Origin: Streptosporangium becharense
GTDB taxonomy: Bacteria; Actinomycetota; Actinomycetes; Streptosporangiales; Streptosporangiaceae
Direction of reading: 5' to 3'
Assembly: GCF_014204985.1 (NCBI RefSeq)
Contig: NZ_JACHMP010000001.1
Coordinates: 7,564,001-7,628,000 of the forward strand
Length of the DNA: 64,000 nucleotides
Below the pieces are notes generated by a model that saw only the letters and a list, made by a program, of their open reading frames with translations, was not told the origin of the DNA and did not search any database. A program made the translations under genes and the position numbers. The first letter of the stretch is position 1. Each line of letters begins with the position of its first letter. Below, one piece after another: positions 42,865-51,649 of this stretch.

Positions 42865-43658
42865 GAGAACATCCTGCTGCGGTTGCTCCAGGCCGCCGAC
42901 TACGACGTCGGGAGGGCTGAGACCGGCATCGTCTACATCGACGAGGTCGACAAGATCGCCCGCAGGGGCGAGAACCCGTCGATCACCAGGGACGTCTCCG
43001 GTGAGGGCGTGCAGCAGGCCCTGCTGAAGATCCTGGAGGGTACGGTCGCCAACGTGCCGCAGCAGGGCGGACGCAAGCACCCGCACCAGGAGTTCATCCG
43101 GATCGACACCACCAACGTGCTGTTCGTCTGCGGTGGCGCCTTCGCCGGTCTGGAGCGGATCGTCGAGCGGCGGGCCGGTCGCACGGGCGCCGGGTTCGGC
43201 GCTGCGATCCGCACGGGGGAGGGGCGGGAGGAGGACGCTCTCGCCGGGGTGATGCCGGAGGACCTGCTGGGGTCCGGGCTGATCCCGGAGTTCGTCGGCC
43301 GTCTTCCGGTGGTGTCGGTGCTGCGCTCTCCGGACCGGGCCGTGTTGCGGCGCATCCTCACCGAGCCGCGTGATGCGTTGATCGCGCAGTACCGGCGGCT
43401 GCTGGAGATGGGCTGGAGTTCACCGAGGACGCCGTCGACGCGATCGCCGAGCAGGCGCTGCTGCGCCGTACCGGTGCCCGGGCGGCGCGGGCGATCCTCG
43501 AAGAGGTGCTGCTCAACGTGATGTACGAGGTGCCGAGCCGGGATGACGTGTCCCGCGTGGTGATCGAGCGGGCCACCGTGCCGGGCAACGTCACCCCGAC
43601 CCTGGTGCCGCGTGAGGGCCGCGGCCGCGGACGTGAGGGCCGGGAGAGGTCCGCCTGA
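42865..43658 (+). pseudogene. clpX: truncated, frameshifted clpX
   Basis: From [15 protein letters not shown] the sequence follows ClpX ([72 protein letters not shown]), then near 43410 the frame changes and the rest continues in another frame ([37 protein letters not shown]). About four bases are missing at the break. The N-terminal zinc domain and Walker A region (first about 170 residues) are absent, and sequence before 42865 is unrelated. So this is a non-functional fragment; a full clpX must lie elsewhere. It shows past duplication or recombination at this site. Confidence 0.85.
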
Positions 43659-44100
43659 GGTGTGTTCTCCCGGGCCCCACCCTTCCCGAGCGGCCCCGGA
43701 GCGCAAGGCAGCGCTGTCGGGGCGGTGGGGACCGCTGGTAACGGTGAGTGCCGACCGGCGCGGGCATTGGCCGGCACCGACCGCTCCGGTTCTGTCGCGC
43801 GGTGGCCGGGCATGCCGGTGCGCCGACGGGTTCGAGCCGCTCGCGGATCAAGCACGGAGTTGGCGGGTGATGGTGGCGCAATCTATAGCAGCTGCGAACG
43901 ACAGGACGTCGTGTCGGCGGGTGTACCGCCCAGACGTGGTCGGTGCTGTCCGCGGGAGCGTGATCCAGCCGGTGACCGGCAACGCGATGGTTTGAAGGGC
44001 CGGGTTCCGCGGTCCGCCTCCGAAAGTTATGAATCTACATTGTAAAGGCGCCGTCCAGGGGTCAAACAAGATCATTAATTAAGGACTGAAGACTCAACAA
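43659..44100. other. 442-bp gap with no recognised gene
   Basis: After the clpX remnant no frame shows both a ribosome site and family features. It contains motif copy D (44031-44050) and a short AT-rich end (ATTAATTAAGGA, 44073-44084) just beyond the MFS stop. It may be decayed DNA from the event that left the clpX fragment. Confidence 0.5.
44031..44050 (+). repeat. convergent-gap motif, copy D
   Basis: GAATCTACATTGTAAAGGCG then CCG. It lies 51 bp beyond the stop of the MFS gene at 44101 (minus) and downstream of the clpX remnant (plus). Confidence 0.7.
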
Positions 44101-45282
44101 TCAAGAGAGGTCGGTTGTGTCGCCGGGGCGGGCCGGCGGCCGGAGCGCTCCGGCGGTGGCGGCCATGAAGGCCGCCAGCAGGGCGGGGATGGCCAGGGCG
44201 GTGGGCAGTCCGACGAGTTCGGCGGCGCCGCCGATGATGGCGGGGCCTGCGACGAGGCCGGCGTAGCCGACGGTGGCGACCTGGGCGATGGACTGGCCGG
44301 CGCGGTCGGGGTCGTGGTTTCCGGCGGCGGAGAAGACCTGCGGGACGATGGTGGCCAGGCCCAGGCCGAACAGGGCGAAGCCGGCGATGGCGACGGGGAC
44401 GCGGGCGACGAGTAGTGCGATGCCGAGGCCGAAGGCGGCGATGATGCCGGAGTAGCGGACGAGGCGGACGGGGCCGAGGCGCTGGGCGAGGCGGTCGCCG
44501 GCGAAGCGGCCGATGGTCATCGCGGTGGAGAAGACGGCGAATCCGGTGGCGGCGACGCTTTGGGAGGTGCCGAGGTCTTCGAAGAGGTAGACGGCGGTCC
44601 AGTCGTTGGCGGCTCCTTCGCCGACGAGTCCGGCGAAGGCGACGACGCCCATGAGGGTGATCCAGCCGTTCCAGGGGGCGCGGCGGGGTGGGGTGGTGTT
44701 GTGGTGCTGGGGGCGTGGGGTGGGGGGGAGGAGGTGGCGTCCGGCGTGGAGGGAGATGAGGGCGAGGGGGATGCCGACAGCGGCGAGGGTGGTGCCGGCG
44801 CTGAGGTCGAGCCAGGCGAACAGGCCGCCGATGCCTGCGCCGAGGAGGCCGCCGATGCTGAACATGGCGTGGAAGGAGGACATGATGGGGCGGCCGTAGG
44901 CGCGTTCGACTTCGAGGCCGTGGGCGTTCATGGAGACGTCGAGGGAGGCGTTGATGAGGCCGAAGAGGAAGAGGGTGGCGATGAGGGTGGGGAGGGTGGG
45001 GGCGTAGCCGGGGGGGATGATGGCGAGGGCGGTGGCGATGGCTGCCGGGGGGAGGAGGCGGGCGCTGCCGAGGCGGTCGGTGAGGGGGCCGGCGAAGCGC
45101 ATGCCGGCGACGAGGCCGGCGGCGATGGCGAGGAGGCCGTAGGTGAGTTGGCCGTCGGTGAGGTGGAGGGTGTGTTTGACGGCGGGGATGCGGGCGGCCC
45201 AGGCGCCGGAGGTGGTGCCGAGGAGGATGAAGAAGTAGGAGACGGCGCGGCGGGCGTTGGCGGGGTTGGGGGTGGTGGTCAT
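44101..45282 (-). CDS. MFS transporter, paralogue 2
   Basis: A 393-residue, 12-TM protein sharing blocks with the MFS at 32869: GTTSGAWAARIPAVKHTLHLTDGQLTYGLL, MNAHGLEVERAYGRPIMSSFHAMFSIGG, VPQVFSAAGNHDPDRAG. It is last in a MarR - SDR - MFS operon (46667 to 44101), 54 nt after the SDR stop. Its coding strand is C-rich over G, so the + strand reads as G-rich, unlike paralogue 1. Likely exports the compound that MarR senses or the SDR modifies. Confidence 0.9.
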   Translation of the reverse strand: MTTTPNPANARRAVSYFFILLGTTSGAWAARIPAVKHTLHLTDGQLTYGLLAIAAGLVAGMRFAGPLTDRLGSARLLPPAAIATALAIIPPGYAPTLPTLIATLFLFGLINASLDVSMNAHGLEVERAYGRPIMSSFHAMFSIGGLLGAGIGGLFAWLDLSAGTTLAAVGIPLALISLHAGRHLLPPTPRPQHHNTTPPRRAPWNGWITLMGVVAFAGLVGEGAANDWTAVYLFEDLGTSQSVAATGFAVFSTAMTIGRFAGDRLAQRLGPVRLVRYSGIIAAFGLGIALLVARVPVAIAGFALFGLGLATIVPQVFSAAGNHDPDRAGQSIAQVATVGYAGLVAGPAIIGGAAELVGLPTALAIPALLAAFMAATAGALRPPARPGDTTDLS

Positions 45283-45336
45283 GGTTGTGCCCCGGGTGTG
45301 TGGGGGGTGTGGGTGTCCGGTCCGTGGTGGGGCGGG

Positions 45337-46167
45337 TCAGTGGACGGAGAAGCCGCCGTCGACGCAGATGGTCTGGCCGGTGATGTAGGCGCTGGCGTCG
45401 CTTGCGAGGAAGATGGCGGTGCCGGTGAAGTCGGCGGGGGTGGCGTTGCGGCCGATCATGGTGCGGGCGGCGAGGGCTTCGACGCGGCCGGGGATGGCTT
45501 GGGCGGGTTCGGTGAGGGGGGTGAGGACGAAGCCGGGGATGATGGTGTTGGCGTTGACGCCGTGGGGTGACCAGGCTTCGGCTTGGGAGCGGGTGAGGCC
45601 GGTGATGGCGGCTTTGGAGATGCCGTAGGCGCCGCTGTCGCCGAAGGCTCTGATGGATTGCTGGGAGCCGATGTTGATGATGCGGCCCCAGCCGCGGTGG
45701 GCCATGCGGGGGCCGAAGTGCTGGCCGAGGAGGTAGGGGGCGGTGAGGTTGACGGCGATGGTCTGTTGGTAGTCGTCGGGGGTGAGGTCTGCCATGGGGT
45801 GGCGGATGTTGTTGGCGGCGTTGTTGACGAGGATGTCGATGTCGCCGAAGTGGGTGGCGGCTTGCCGGGTGATGTGGGTGATGTCGTGGGGGTCGGCGAG
45901 GTCGGCGGTGATGGCGGCGGCGGGGATGCCTTGGTCGTGGAGTTGGTTGAGGGTGTCGGTGAGGGGTTGGGGTCGGCGGGCGATGAGGATGAGTGAGGCG
46001 CCGGCGTTGCCGAGGGCGTGGGCGATGGCGTGGCCGATGCCGGAGCTGGCGCCGGTGACGAGGGCGGTGCGTCCGGTGAGGGTGAAGAGGTCGCCGGTGG
46101 GCATGGTGGGCACGGTGGGCATGGTGGGCATGGTGGGCATGGTGGGCATGGTGGGGGAATTTATCAC
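45337..46167 (-). CDS. SDR-family oxidoreductase with repeated start region
   Basis: GTG 46167 overlaps the MarR stop (GTGA). The first residues are MINSPT then MPT five times and VPT once, encoded by a 9-bp tandem repeat; any of five ATG codons could also start translation, the last giving MPTGDLFTLTG, which is where the family's homology begins. Then TGASSGIG, NNAA, Ser in NIGSQQS, YxxxK in GAYGISKAA, and ITGQTICVDGGFSVH at the end: a 3-oxoacyl-ACP reductase/gluconate 5-dehydrogenase-type SDR, 276 residues at most. Middle gene of the MarR - SDR - MFS operon. Confidence 0.9.
   Translation of the reverse strand: MINSPTMPTMPTMPTMPTVPTMPTGDLFTLTGRTALVTGASSGIGHAIAHALGNAGASLILIARRPQPLTDTLNQLHDQGIPAAAITADLADPHDITHITRQAATHFGDIDILVNNAANNIRHPMADLTPDDYQQTIAVNLTAPYLLGQHFGPRMAHRGWGRIINIGSQQSIRAFGDSGAYGISKAAITGLTRSQAEAWSPHGVNANTIIPGFVLTPLTEPAQAIPGRVEALAARTMIGRNATPADFTGTAIFLASDASAYITGQTICVDGGFSVH
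46096..46149 (-). repeat. six copies of a 9-bp tandem repeat with in-frame ATGs
   Basis: GGTGGGCAT repeated six times on the + strand (one copy ends in CAC). On the coding strand it reads ATGCCCACC, so five of six copies begin with ATG and one with GTG. Since the unit is three codons long, copy changes keep the frame and alter only the length of the N-terminus. Confidence 0.85.
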
Positions 46168-46667
46168 TCTGGGGGTTGGGTGATTGGGTTGTCCGATGTT
46201 TTGTTGGGGGTGTCGTTGTAGAGGGTTTCGGCGACTTGGCGGATTTTGTCCATGGCGGTGGAGAGGCCGTGGAGGGTGGGGGTGTCGAGGCGTTGCAGGA
46301 GGTGGCGGAAGTCGGTGAGGCCGGCGTCGGAGATCTCTTCGATGAGGGTGCGTCCGGCGGGGGTGAGTTCGACGCGGCGGATGCGGCGGTCGTGGGGATC
46401 TTCGCGGCGGGTGACGAGGCCGTGGCCGACGAGGCGGTCGACGATGCCGGTGACGGTGCCGAGGCCGACGCCGAGGTGGTGGGCGAGGTCCTGGCCCGAG
46501 GCGGATCCCTGGCAGGCGAGGATCATGACGACTTTGAGTTGCCGCAGGGTGAGGCTGGAGTCGAAGAGGGGTGAGGTGGGGCGGTGTCGGACGATGAGTC
46601 GTCCGAGGTCGCGTTGGATTTCGCCGATCTGGTCGATCAGTCGTTCGCGTTCGTCGTTCACTCTCAC
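46164..46667 (-). CDS. MarR-family regulator
   Basis: GTG 46667 (or GTG 46661); 167 residues. Winged helix: LTLRQLKVVMILACQGSASGQDLAHHLGVGLGTVTGIVDRLVGHGLVTRREDPHDRRIRRVELTPAGRTLIEEI, with the wing DPHDRRIRRVELT typical of MarR. It opens the operon with the SDR and MFS, and lies divergent from the RND pump at 46795; the dyad at 46709-46737 probably lets it control both directions. Confidence 0.92.
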   Translation of the reverse strand: MRVNDERERLIDQIGEIQRDLGRLIVRHRPTSPLFDSSLTLRQLKVVMILACQGSASGQDLAHHLGVGLGTVTGIVDRLVGHGLVTRREDPHDRRIRRVELTPAGRTLIEEISDAGLTDFRHLLQRLDTPTLHGLSTAMDKIRQVAETLYNDTPNKTSDNPITQPPE

Positions 46668-46708
46668 CTCTCGCTTCCTGAGAAGGTTATCAGGATGGGT
46701 TGGTGACG

Positions 46709-46737
46709 CTAAATATTCGTGTGACGCGAAGTGTTAG
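46709..46737. promoter_or_regulatory. probable MarR operator
   Basis: CTAAATATTCG (46709-46719) and CGAAGTGTTAG (46727-46737) form an inverted repeat with three central mismatches in each arm and a 7-bp spacer, in the gap between the divergent MarR and RND genes. Confidence 0.6.
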
Positions 46738-46794
46738 TCTGGGGCGAATCTTACTGGTCTGTCTGCTGACCCGTTCTTGAGGAGCCCGCCCCCG

Positions 46795-49700
46795 ATGACC
46801 GCCCTGGCCAGGTTGAGCCTCGCCAACCGCAGCCTTGTGATGATGATCGCGCTGGTGTTGAGCGCGTTCGGTGTTTTCGCGATTCCGTCGTTGAAGCAGC
46901 AGTTGCTGCCTTCGCTGTCGTTTCCGGGGGCGTTCGTGATCGCCCCGTACCCGGGTGCCTCTCCGGAGATCGTCGAAGAGCGGGTGACCGAGCCGATCGA
47001 GAACGGTTTCCAGGGGCTGGCGGGGGTCACCGAGGTGACGTCGACGTCCCGGGAGGGGATGTCGCAGGTTCAGGTGGCGTTCGAGTACGGCACCGACATC
47101 GATGCGGCGGTCGCCGACATGCAGCAGGCGGTGTCGCGGATCGCGTCGCGGTTGCCGGAGGGGGTGGATCCCCAGGTGTTGTCCGGCGGTACCGACGACA
47201 TCCCGGTGATGGTGCTGGCCGTGGGCGACGGCGGTGACGAGCGGGCGATGGCGGACCGGCTGGAGCGGCTGGTGGTGCCGGAGCTGCAGGGGATCGCGGG
47301 GGTTCGCGAGGCCGCGGTGACCGGTACGCGTGACGAGGTGGTGACGATCACCCCGGATGTGAAGGAGCTGGCGCGGCGGGGGCTGGCGCCGACGGCGGTG
47401 GCCGACGCGCTGCGGGCGAACGGGCAGCCGGTGCCGGCGGGGAGCCTGACCGAGGGCGGTAAGTCGCTGACGGTTCAGGTGGGCCGCCGGATCTCGACGT
47501 TGAAGGAACTGGAGGACCTGTACCTGCTGCCCGCGGCCGCGCCTGCCGCACCGGCCGCGCCGGCTGGTCCGGCGGGGGTCGGGCGGGGGCAGCAGCAGGC
47601 ACCCGGCGGGGTGGGGCGGCCGGCGCAGGCGGTGCCCGGGCCGGTGCGGCTGGGTGAGGTGGCGAAGGTGGAGCGTTCGCTGGCGGAGGGGACGTCGCTG
47701 ACGCGGACGAACGGCAAGCCGAGTCTGGGCGTGTCGGTGACGATGGCGCCGGACGGCAACGCGGTGGCGATCTCGCATGCGGTGCGGGAGAAGATCCCGG
47801 GTCTGGTGCGGGCGATCGGGGACGCGGCGGCGGTGACGGTGGTCTTCGACCAGGCGCCGTACGTGGAGCGGTCGATCGAGGATCTGACGACCGAGGGTCT
47901 GCTGGGTCTGACGTTCGCGGTGCTGGTGATCCTGGTCTTCCTGTTGTCGTTGCGTTCCACGCTGGTGACGGCGGTGTCGATCCCGTTGTCGGTGGTGATC
48001 GCGCTGATGGCGTTGTGGCTGGGTGACTATTCGCTGAACCTGCTGACGCTGGGGGCGTTGACGATCGCGGTGGGCCGGGTGGTCGATGACTCGATCGTGG
48101 TGCTGGAGAACATCAAGCGGCATCTGGAGTACGGGGAGGCCAAGCGCGCGGCGGTGCTGGCGGGTGTGCGTGAGGTGAGCGGGGCGGTGACGGCCTCGAC
48201 GTTGACGACGGTGGCGGTGTTCCTGCCGATCGCCGTGGTGGGCGGCATGGTGGGGCAGTTGTTCGCGCCGTTCGCGGTCACGGTGACGGTGGCGTTGCTG
48301 GCGTCGTTGCTGGTGTCGTTGACGGTGGTGCCGGTGCTGGCGTACTGGTTCCTGCGGGCTCCGGCGGTGTCGGCGGAGCGGGCGCGGGTGATCCGGGAGG
48401 AGGCCGAGGCCAAGGAGCTGCGCAGCCCGTTGCAGCGGGCGTATCTGCCGGTGTTGCGGTTCGCGACCCGGCGGCGGCTGGTGACGCTGCTGGTGGGTGC
48501 GGTGGTGTTCGCGGCGACGATGGGGCTGGCCGGGCGGTTGGAGACGAATTTCCTGGACGCCTCGGGTCAAGACACGATCTCCATCAGTCAGCGGATGCCC
48601 GCGGGGACGGATCTGGCGACGACGGATGCGGCGGCCGGGAAGGTCGAGGAGGTTCTGGGGGCGTTCAAGGACGCCGGGGACGTGCAGGACTACCAGGTCA
48701 CCGTCGGGGGTGGCGGCACCGGGTTGCTGGGGGCGGCCGGCGGCGGCGGGGATCGGGCGTCGTATTCGGTGACGGCGGGTGCCGAGGCCGACAGCGCGGC
48801 GGTCGAGGAGCGGTTGCGTGAGCGGTTGAAGGCGGTGTCGGGCGCCGGGGAGATCACCGTCGGCGGCGGTGGCGGCGGTTTCGGCGGCGGGCCGGCCAAC
48901 CAGCTTGAGGTGGTGGTGCGGGCGCCGGACATCGCGACGTTGCGGAGCGCGGCGGAGACGGTGCGGGCGTCGATGGCGGGCGTGGGTGGCCTGCGGGATG
49001 TGCGGTCGAACCTGGAGGCCGGCGCCGAGCGGGTCGAGGTGCGGGTGGACCGGAAGAAAGCGGCGGCCCGGGGGCTGACGGAGGCGCAGATCGGGCAGGC
49101 GGTGGCGCAGCGGTTCCGCGGGGCGCCGCTGGGTCAGCTGACGTTGGACGGGGTCAGCGGTGATGTGGTGCTGCGGACGTCGGAGGCGCCGCAGGAGGTC
49201 GAGGCGGTCGGTGATCTGGAGCTGGTGTCGGCGGCGGGGCCGGTGAAGCTGTCGAAGGTGGCGAAGGTCGTCACGGTGGAGGGTCCGGTGCAGATCACCC
49301 GGATCGACGGTGAGCGCAGCGCGACGGTGACGGGGACGGCCACGGCCAGTGACCTGGGTGCGGTGACGGCGGAGCTGACGTCGAAGCTTGAGGGGTTGAA
49401 GCTGCCGGCGGGGGCGGGTTACGTGGTGGGCGGGGTCAGCGCCGACCAGGAGGAGGCGTTCGGTCAGCTGGGGCTGGCGATGCTGGCGGCCATCGCGATC
49501 GTCTTCATGATCATGGTGGCGGCGTTCGGGAGTTTCGTGCAGCCGCTGATCCTGCTGGTGTCGGTGCCGTTCGCGGCGACGGGTGCGATCGGGTTGCTGC
49601 TGGTCACCGGCACACCGCTGGGGGTGCCGGCGTTGATCGGCATGCTGATGCTGATCGGCATCGTGGTGACGAACGCGATCGTGCTGATCGATTTGATCAA

Positions 49701-50034
49701 CCAGTACCGTGAGCAGGGCATGGGGATCGTGGAGGCGGTGGTCGAGGGCGGCCGGCGGAGGTTGCGGCCGATCCTGATGACGGCGGTGGCGACGATCTTC
49801 GCGTTGGTTCCGATGGCGCTGGGGCTGACCGGGTCGGGTGGGTTCATCTCCCAGCCGCTGGCGATCGTGGTGATCGGTGGTCTGTTGTCGTCGACGCTGC
49901 TGACGCTGGTGCTGGTGCCGACGCTGTATGTGATGGTGGAGCGGGCCAAGGAGCGGTTGCGGCGTTCGCCGGGCGGCGGGGCCGGCTCCGGGGCGGAGAC
50001 GCAGGACGCGGGCGAGCCGGTGGCGGCCAGGTAG
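46795..50034 (+). CDS. RND-family (AcrB/SwrC-type) efflux pump
   Basis: ATG 46795 with GAGGAG about ten bases upstream; 1079 residues. HAE1-type RND layout: TM1 MMIALVLSAFGVFAIPSLKQQLLPSLSFPGAFVIAPYPGASPEIVEERVTEPIE, first large outside domain to about 370, TM2-6, second outside domain, TM8-12. TM4 has the proton-relay Asp pair in VGRVVDDSIVVLENI. An Ala/Pro/Gly-rich insert at about 250-290 lies in the first outside domain. Gram-positive SwrC-like pumps need no outer-membrane channel, and no adaptor gene is present. Divergent from MarR, which probably regulates it. Exports lipopeptides or drugs by analogy. Confidence 0.93.
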   Translation: MTALARLSLANRSLVMMIALVLSAFGVFAIPSLKQQLLPSLSFPGAFVIAPYPGASPEIVEERVTEPIENGFQGLAGVTEVTSTSREGMSQVQVAFEYGTDIDAAVADMQQAVSRIASRLPEGVDPQVLSGGTDDIPVMVLAVGDGGDERAMADRLERLVVPELQGIAGVREAAVTGTRDEVVTITPDVKELARRGLAPTAVADALRANGQPVPAGSLTEGGKSLTVQVGRRISTLKELEDLYLLPAAAPAAPAAPAGPAGVGRGQQQAPGGVGRPAQAVPGPVRLGEVAKVERSLAEGTSLTRTNGKPSLGVSVTMAPDGNAVAISHAVREKIPGLVRAIGDAAAVTVVFDQAPYVERSIEDLTTEGLLGLTFAVLVILVFLLSLRSTLVTAVSIPLSVVIALMALWLGDYSLNLLTLGALTIAVGRVVDDSIVVLENIKRHLEYGEAKRAAVLAGVREVSGAVTASTLTTVAVFLPIAVVGGMVGQLFAPFAVTVTVALLASLLVSLTVVPVLAYWFLRAPAVSAERARVIREEAEAKELRSPLQRAYLPVLRFATRRRLVTLLVGAVVFAATMGLAGRLETNFLDASGQDTISISQRMPAGTDLATTDAAAGKVEEVLGAFKDAGDVQDYQVTVGGGGTGLLGAAGGGGDRASYSVTAGAEADSAAVEERLRERLKAVSGAGEITVGGGGGGFGGGPANQLEVVVRAPDIATLRSAAETVRASMAGVGGLRDVRSNLEAGAERVEVRVDRKKAAARGLTEAQIGQAVAQRFRGAPLGQLTLDGVSGDVVLRTSEAPQEVEAVGDLELVSAAGPVKLSKVAKVVTVEGPVQITRIDGERSATVTGTATASDLGAVTAELTSKLEGLKLPAGAGYVVGGVSADQEEAFGQLGLAMLAAIAIVFMIMVAAFGSFVQPLILLVSVPFAATGAIGLLLVTGTPLGVPALIGMLMLIGIVVTNAIVLIDLINQYREQGMGIVEAVVEGGRRRLRPILMTAVATIFALVPMALGLTGSGGFISQPLAIVVIGGLLSSTLLTLVLVPTLYVMVERAKERLRRSPGGGAGSGAETQDAGEPVAAR

Positions 50035-50055
50035 GGGTGTGCGGGGTCCGGTGGT

Positions 50056-50096
50056 GGCCGCCGCGGTGCGACACCGCGGCGGCCGTCGCCTTTTCC
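50056..50096 (+). terminator. hairpin terminator with T-run
   Basis: GGCCGCCGCGGTG (50056-50068) and CACCGCGGCGGCC (50072-50084) pair perfectly, followed by GTCGCCTTTT. It ends the RND pump transcript before purB. Confidence 0.8.
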
Positions 50097-50213
50097 GTGT
50101 CCCCGCGGCGGGGGTGTGCTTCCTGCCGTCCGGTGGTGGGTCCTGCGGGGTCGCGGGACAGGGGGCGGGGCTGGGAGGTGCCGGGTGCGGGCGGCGGAAT
50201 ATACTGACGCAAC

Positions 50214-51644
50214 GTGACTTCCAAGCCGCGTGTCCCCAATGTCCTTGCCGCTCGTTACGCTTCGCCGGAGCTGGCTCGTCTGTGGTCTCCCGAGTACAAG
50301 GTGGTGGCCGAGCGGCGCCTGTGGCTGGCGGTGCTGGCCGCGCAGGCCCGGTTGGGGGTGGATGTCCCCGAGGGGGCGGTGGCCGACTACGAGAAGGTCG
50401 TGGAGCGGGTCGACCTGGAGTCGATCGCCGCGCGGGAGCGGGTCACCCGGCACGACGTCAAGGCGCGGATCGAGGAGTTCAACGCGCTGGCCGGGCACGA
50501 GCACGTGCACAAGGGGATGACGTCGCGTGACCTGACGGAGAACGTCGAGCAGTTGCAGATCCGCGACAGCCTGCTGCTGGTGCGGGAGCGGTGTGTGGCG
50601 TTGCTGGCGCGGCTGGGGCGGTTGGCGGCCGAGCATTCGGGTCTGGTGATGGCGGGGCGTTCGCACAACGTGGCCGCGCAGTCGACCACGCTGGGCAAGC
50701 GGTTCGCGTCGGCGGCCGATGAGCTGCTGGTGGCTTTCGCCCGGCTGGAGGAGCTCATCGCGCGTTATCCGTTGCGTGGGATCAAGGGGCCGGTGGGCAC
50801 GGCTCAGGACATGCTGGACCTGCTGGGCGGTGACGCGGCGAAGCTGGCGGAGCTGGAGGGGAGCGTCGCGGAGCATCTGGGGTTCGCGCACCGGTTCACC
50901 AGTGTGGGGCAGGTGTATCCGCGGTCGCTGGACTACGAGGTGGTGACGGCGCTGGTGCAGTTGGCGGCGGCTCCGTCGTCGCTGGCCAGGACGATCCGGT
51001 TGATGGCCGGGCATGAGCTGGTCACCGAGGGGTTCGCCGAGGGGCAGGTCGGGTCGTCGGCGATGCCGCACAAGATGAACACCCGCTCGTGTGAGCGGGT
51101 CAACGGTCTGGCGGTGGTGTTGCGCGGGTACGCGTCGATGGCGGGGGAGCTGGCCGGTGACCAGTGGAACGAGGGCGACGTGTCGTGCTCGGTGGTGCGG
51201 CGGGTGGCGTTGCCGGATGCGTTCTTCGCCTTCGACGGGCTGGTGGAGACGATGCTGACGGTGCTGGACGAGTTCGGGGCGTTCCCGGCGGTGGTCGCGG
51301 CCGAGCTGGACCGTTATCTGCCGTTCCTGGCGACGACGAAGATGCTGATGGCCGCGGTGCGGGCCGGGGTGGGCCGGGAGAGCGCCCATGAGGTGATCAA
51401 GGAGCATGCGGTGGCGTCGGCGCTGGCGATGCGGGAGCGTGGCGTCGGCAATGAGTTGCTGGCGCGGCTGGCGGCCGATGAGCGGTTCCCGCTGGGGGCC
51501 GGGCAGCTGGCGGAGCTGCTGGCCGAGCGGGTGTCGTTCACCGGGGCTGCGGCGCAGCAGGTGGAGGAGGTCGTGGCGCGGGTCGGTGAGGTGGTGGGCC
51601 GTTATCCGGGGGCGGCCTCCTACGCCCCGGGTGCGATCCTCTGA
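50214..51644 (+). CDS. purB: adenylosuccinate lyase
   Basis: GTG 50214; 476 residues. The fumarase/aspartase-superfamily signature is SSAMPHKMNTRSCE, and the N-terminal RYASPELARLWSPEYKVVAERRLWLAVL and VHKGMTSRDLTENVEQLQ are purB-type. It splits fumarate from adenylosuccinate and SAICAR in purine synthesis. Housekeeping gene, here without other pur genes. The stop is followed closely by a GNAT gene. Confidence 0.96.
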   Translation: MTSKPRVPNVLAARYASPELARLWSPEYKVVAERRLWLAVLAAQARLGVDVPEGAVADYEKVVERVDLESIAARERVTRHDVKARIEEFNALAGHEHVHKGMTSRDLTENVEQLQIRDSLLLVRERCVALLARLGRLAAEHSGLVMAGRSHNVAAQSTTLGKRFASAADELLVAFARLEELIARYPLRGIKGPVGTAQDMLDLLGGDAAKLAELEGSVAEHLGFAHRFTSVGQVYPRSLDYEVVTALVQLAAAPSSLARTIRLMAGHELVTEGFAEGQVGSSAMPHKMNTRSCERVNGLAVVLRGYASMAGELAGDQWNEGDVSCSVVRRVALPDAFFAFDGLVETMLTVLDEFGAFPAVVAAELDRYLPFLATTKMLMAAVRAGVGRESAHEVIKEHAVASALAMRERGVGNELLARLAADERFPLGAGQLAELLAERVSFTGAAAQQVEEVVARVGEVVGRYPGAASYAPGAIL

Positions 51645-51649
51645 GCGGG

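Noticed and set aside
44690-44730. G-rich run as a regulatory quadruplex in its own right
   Set aside because: It lies inside the MFS coding region and is explained by the strand skew of the block; noted only as part of that finding.
46690-51407. Long minus-strand frames opposite the RND pump and purB
   Set aside because: They encode His/Arg/Gln-rich strings typical of antisense reading of high-GC genes and overlap firmly identified proteins.
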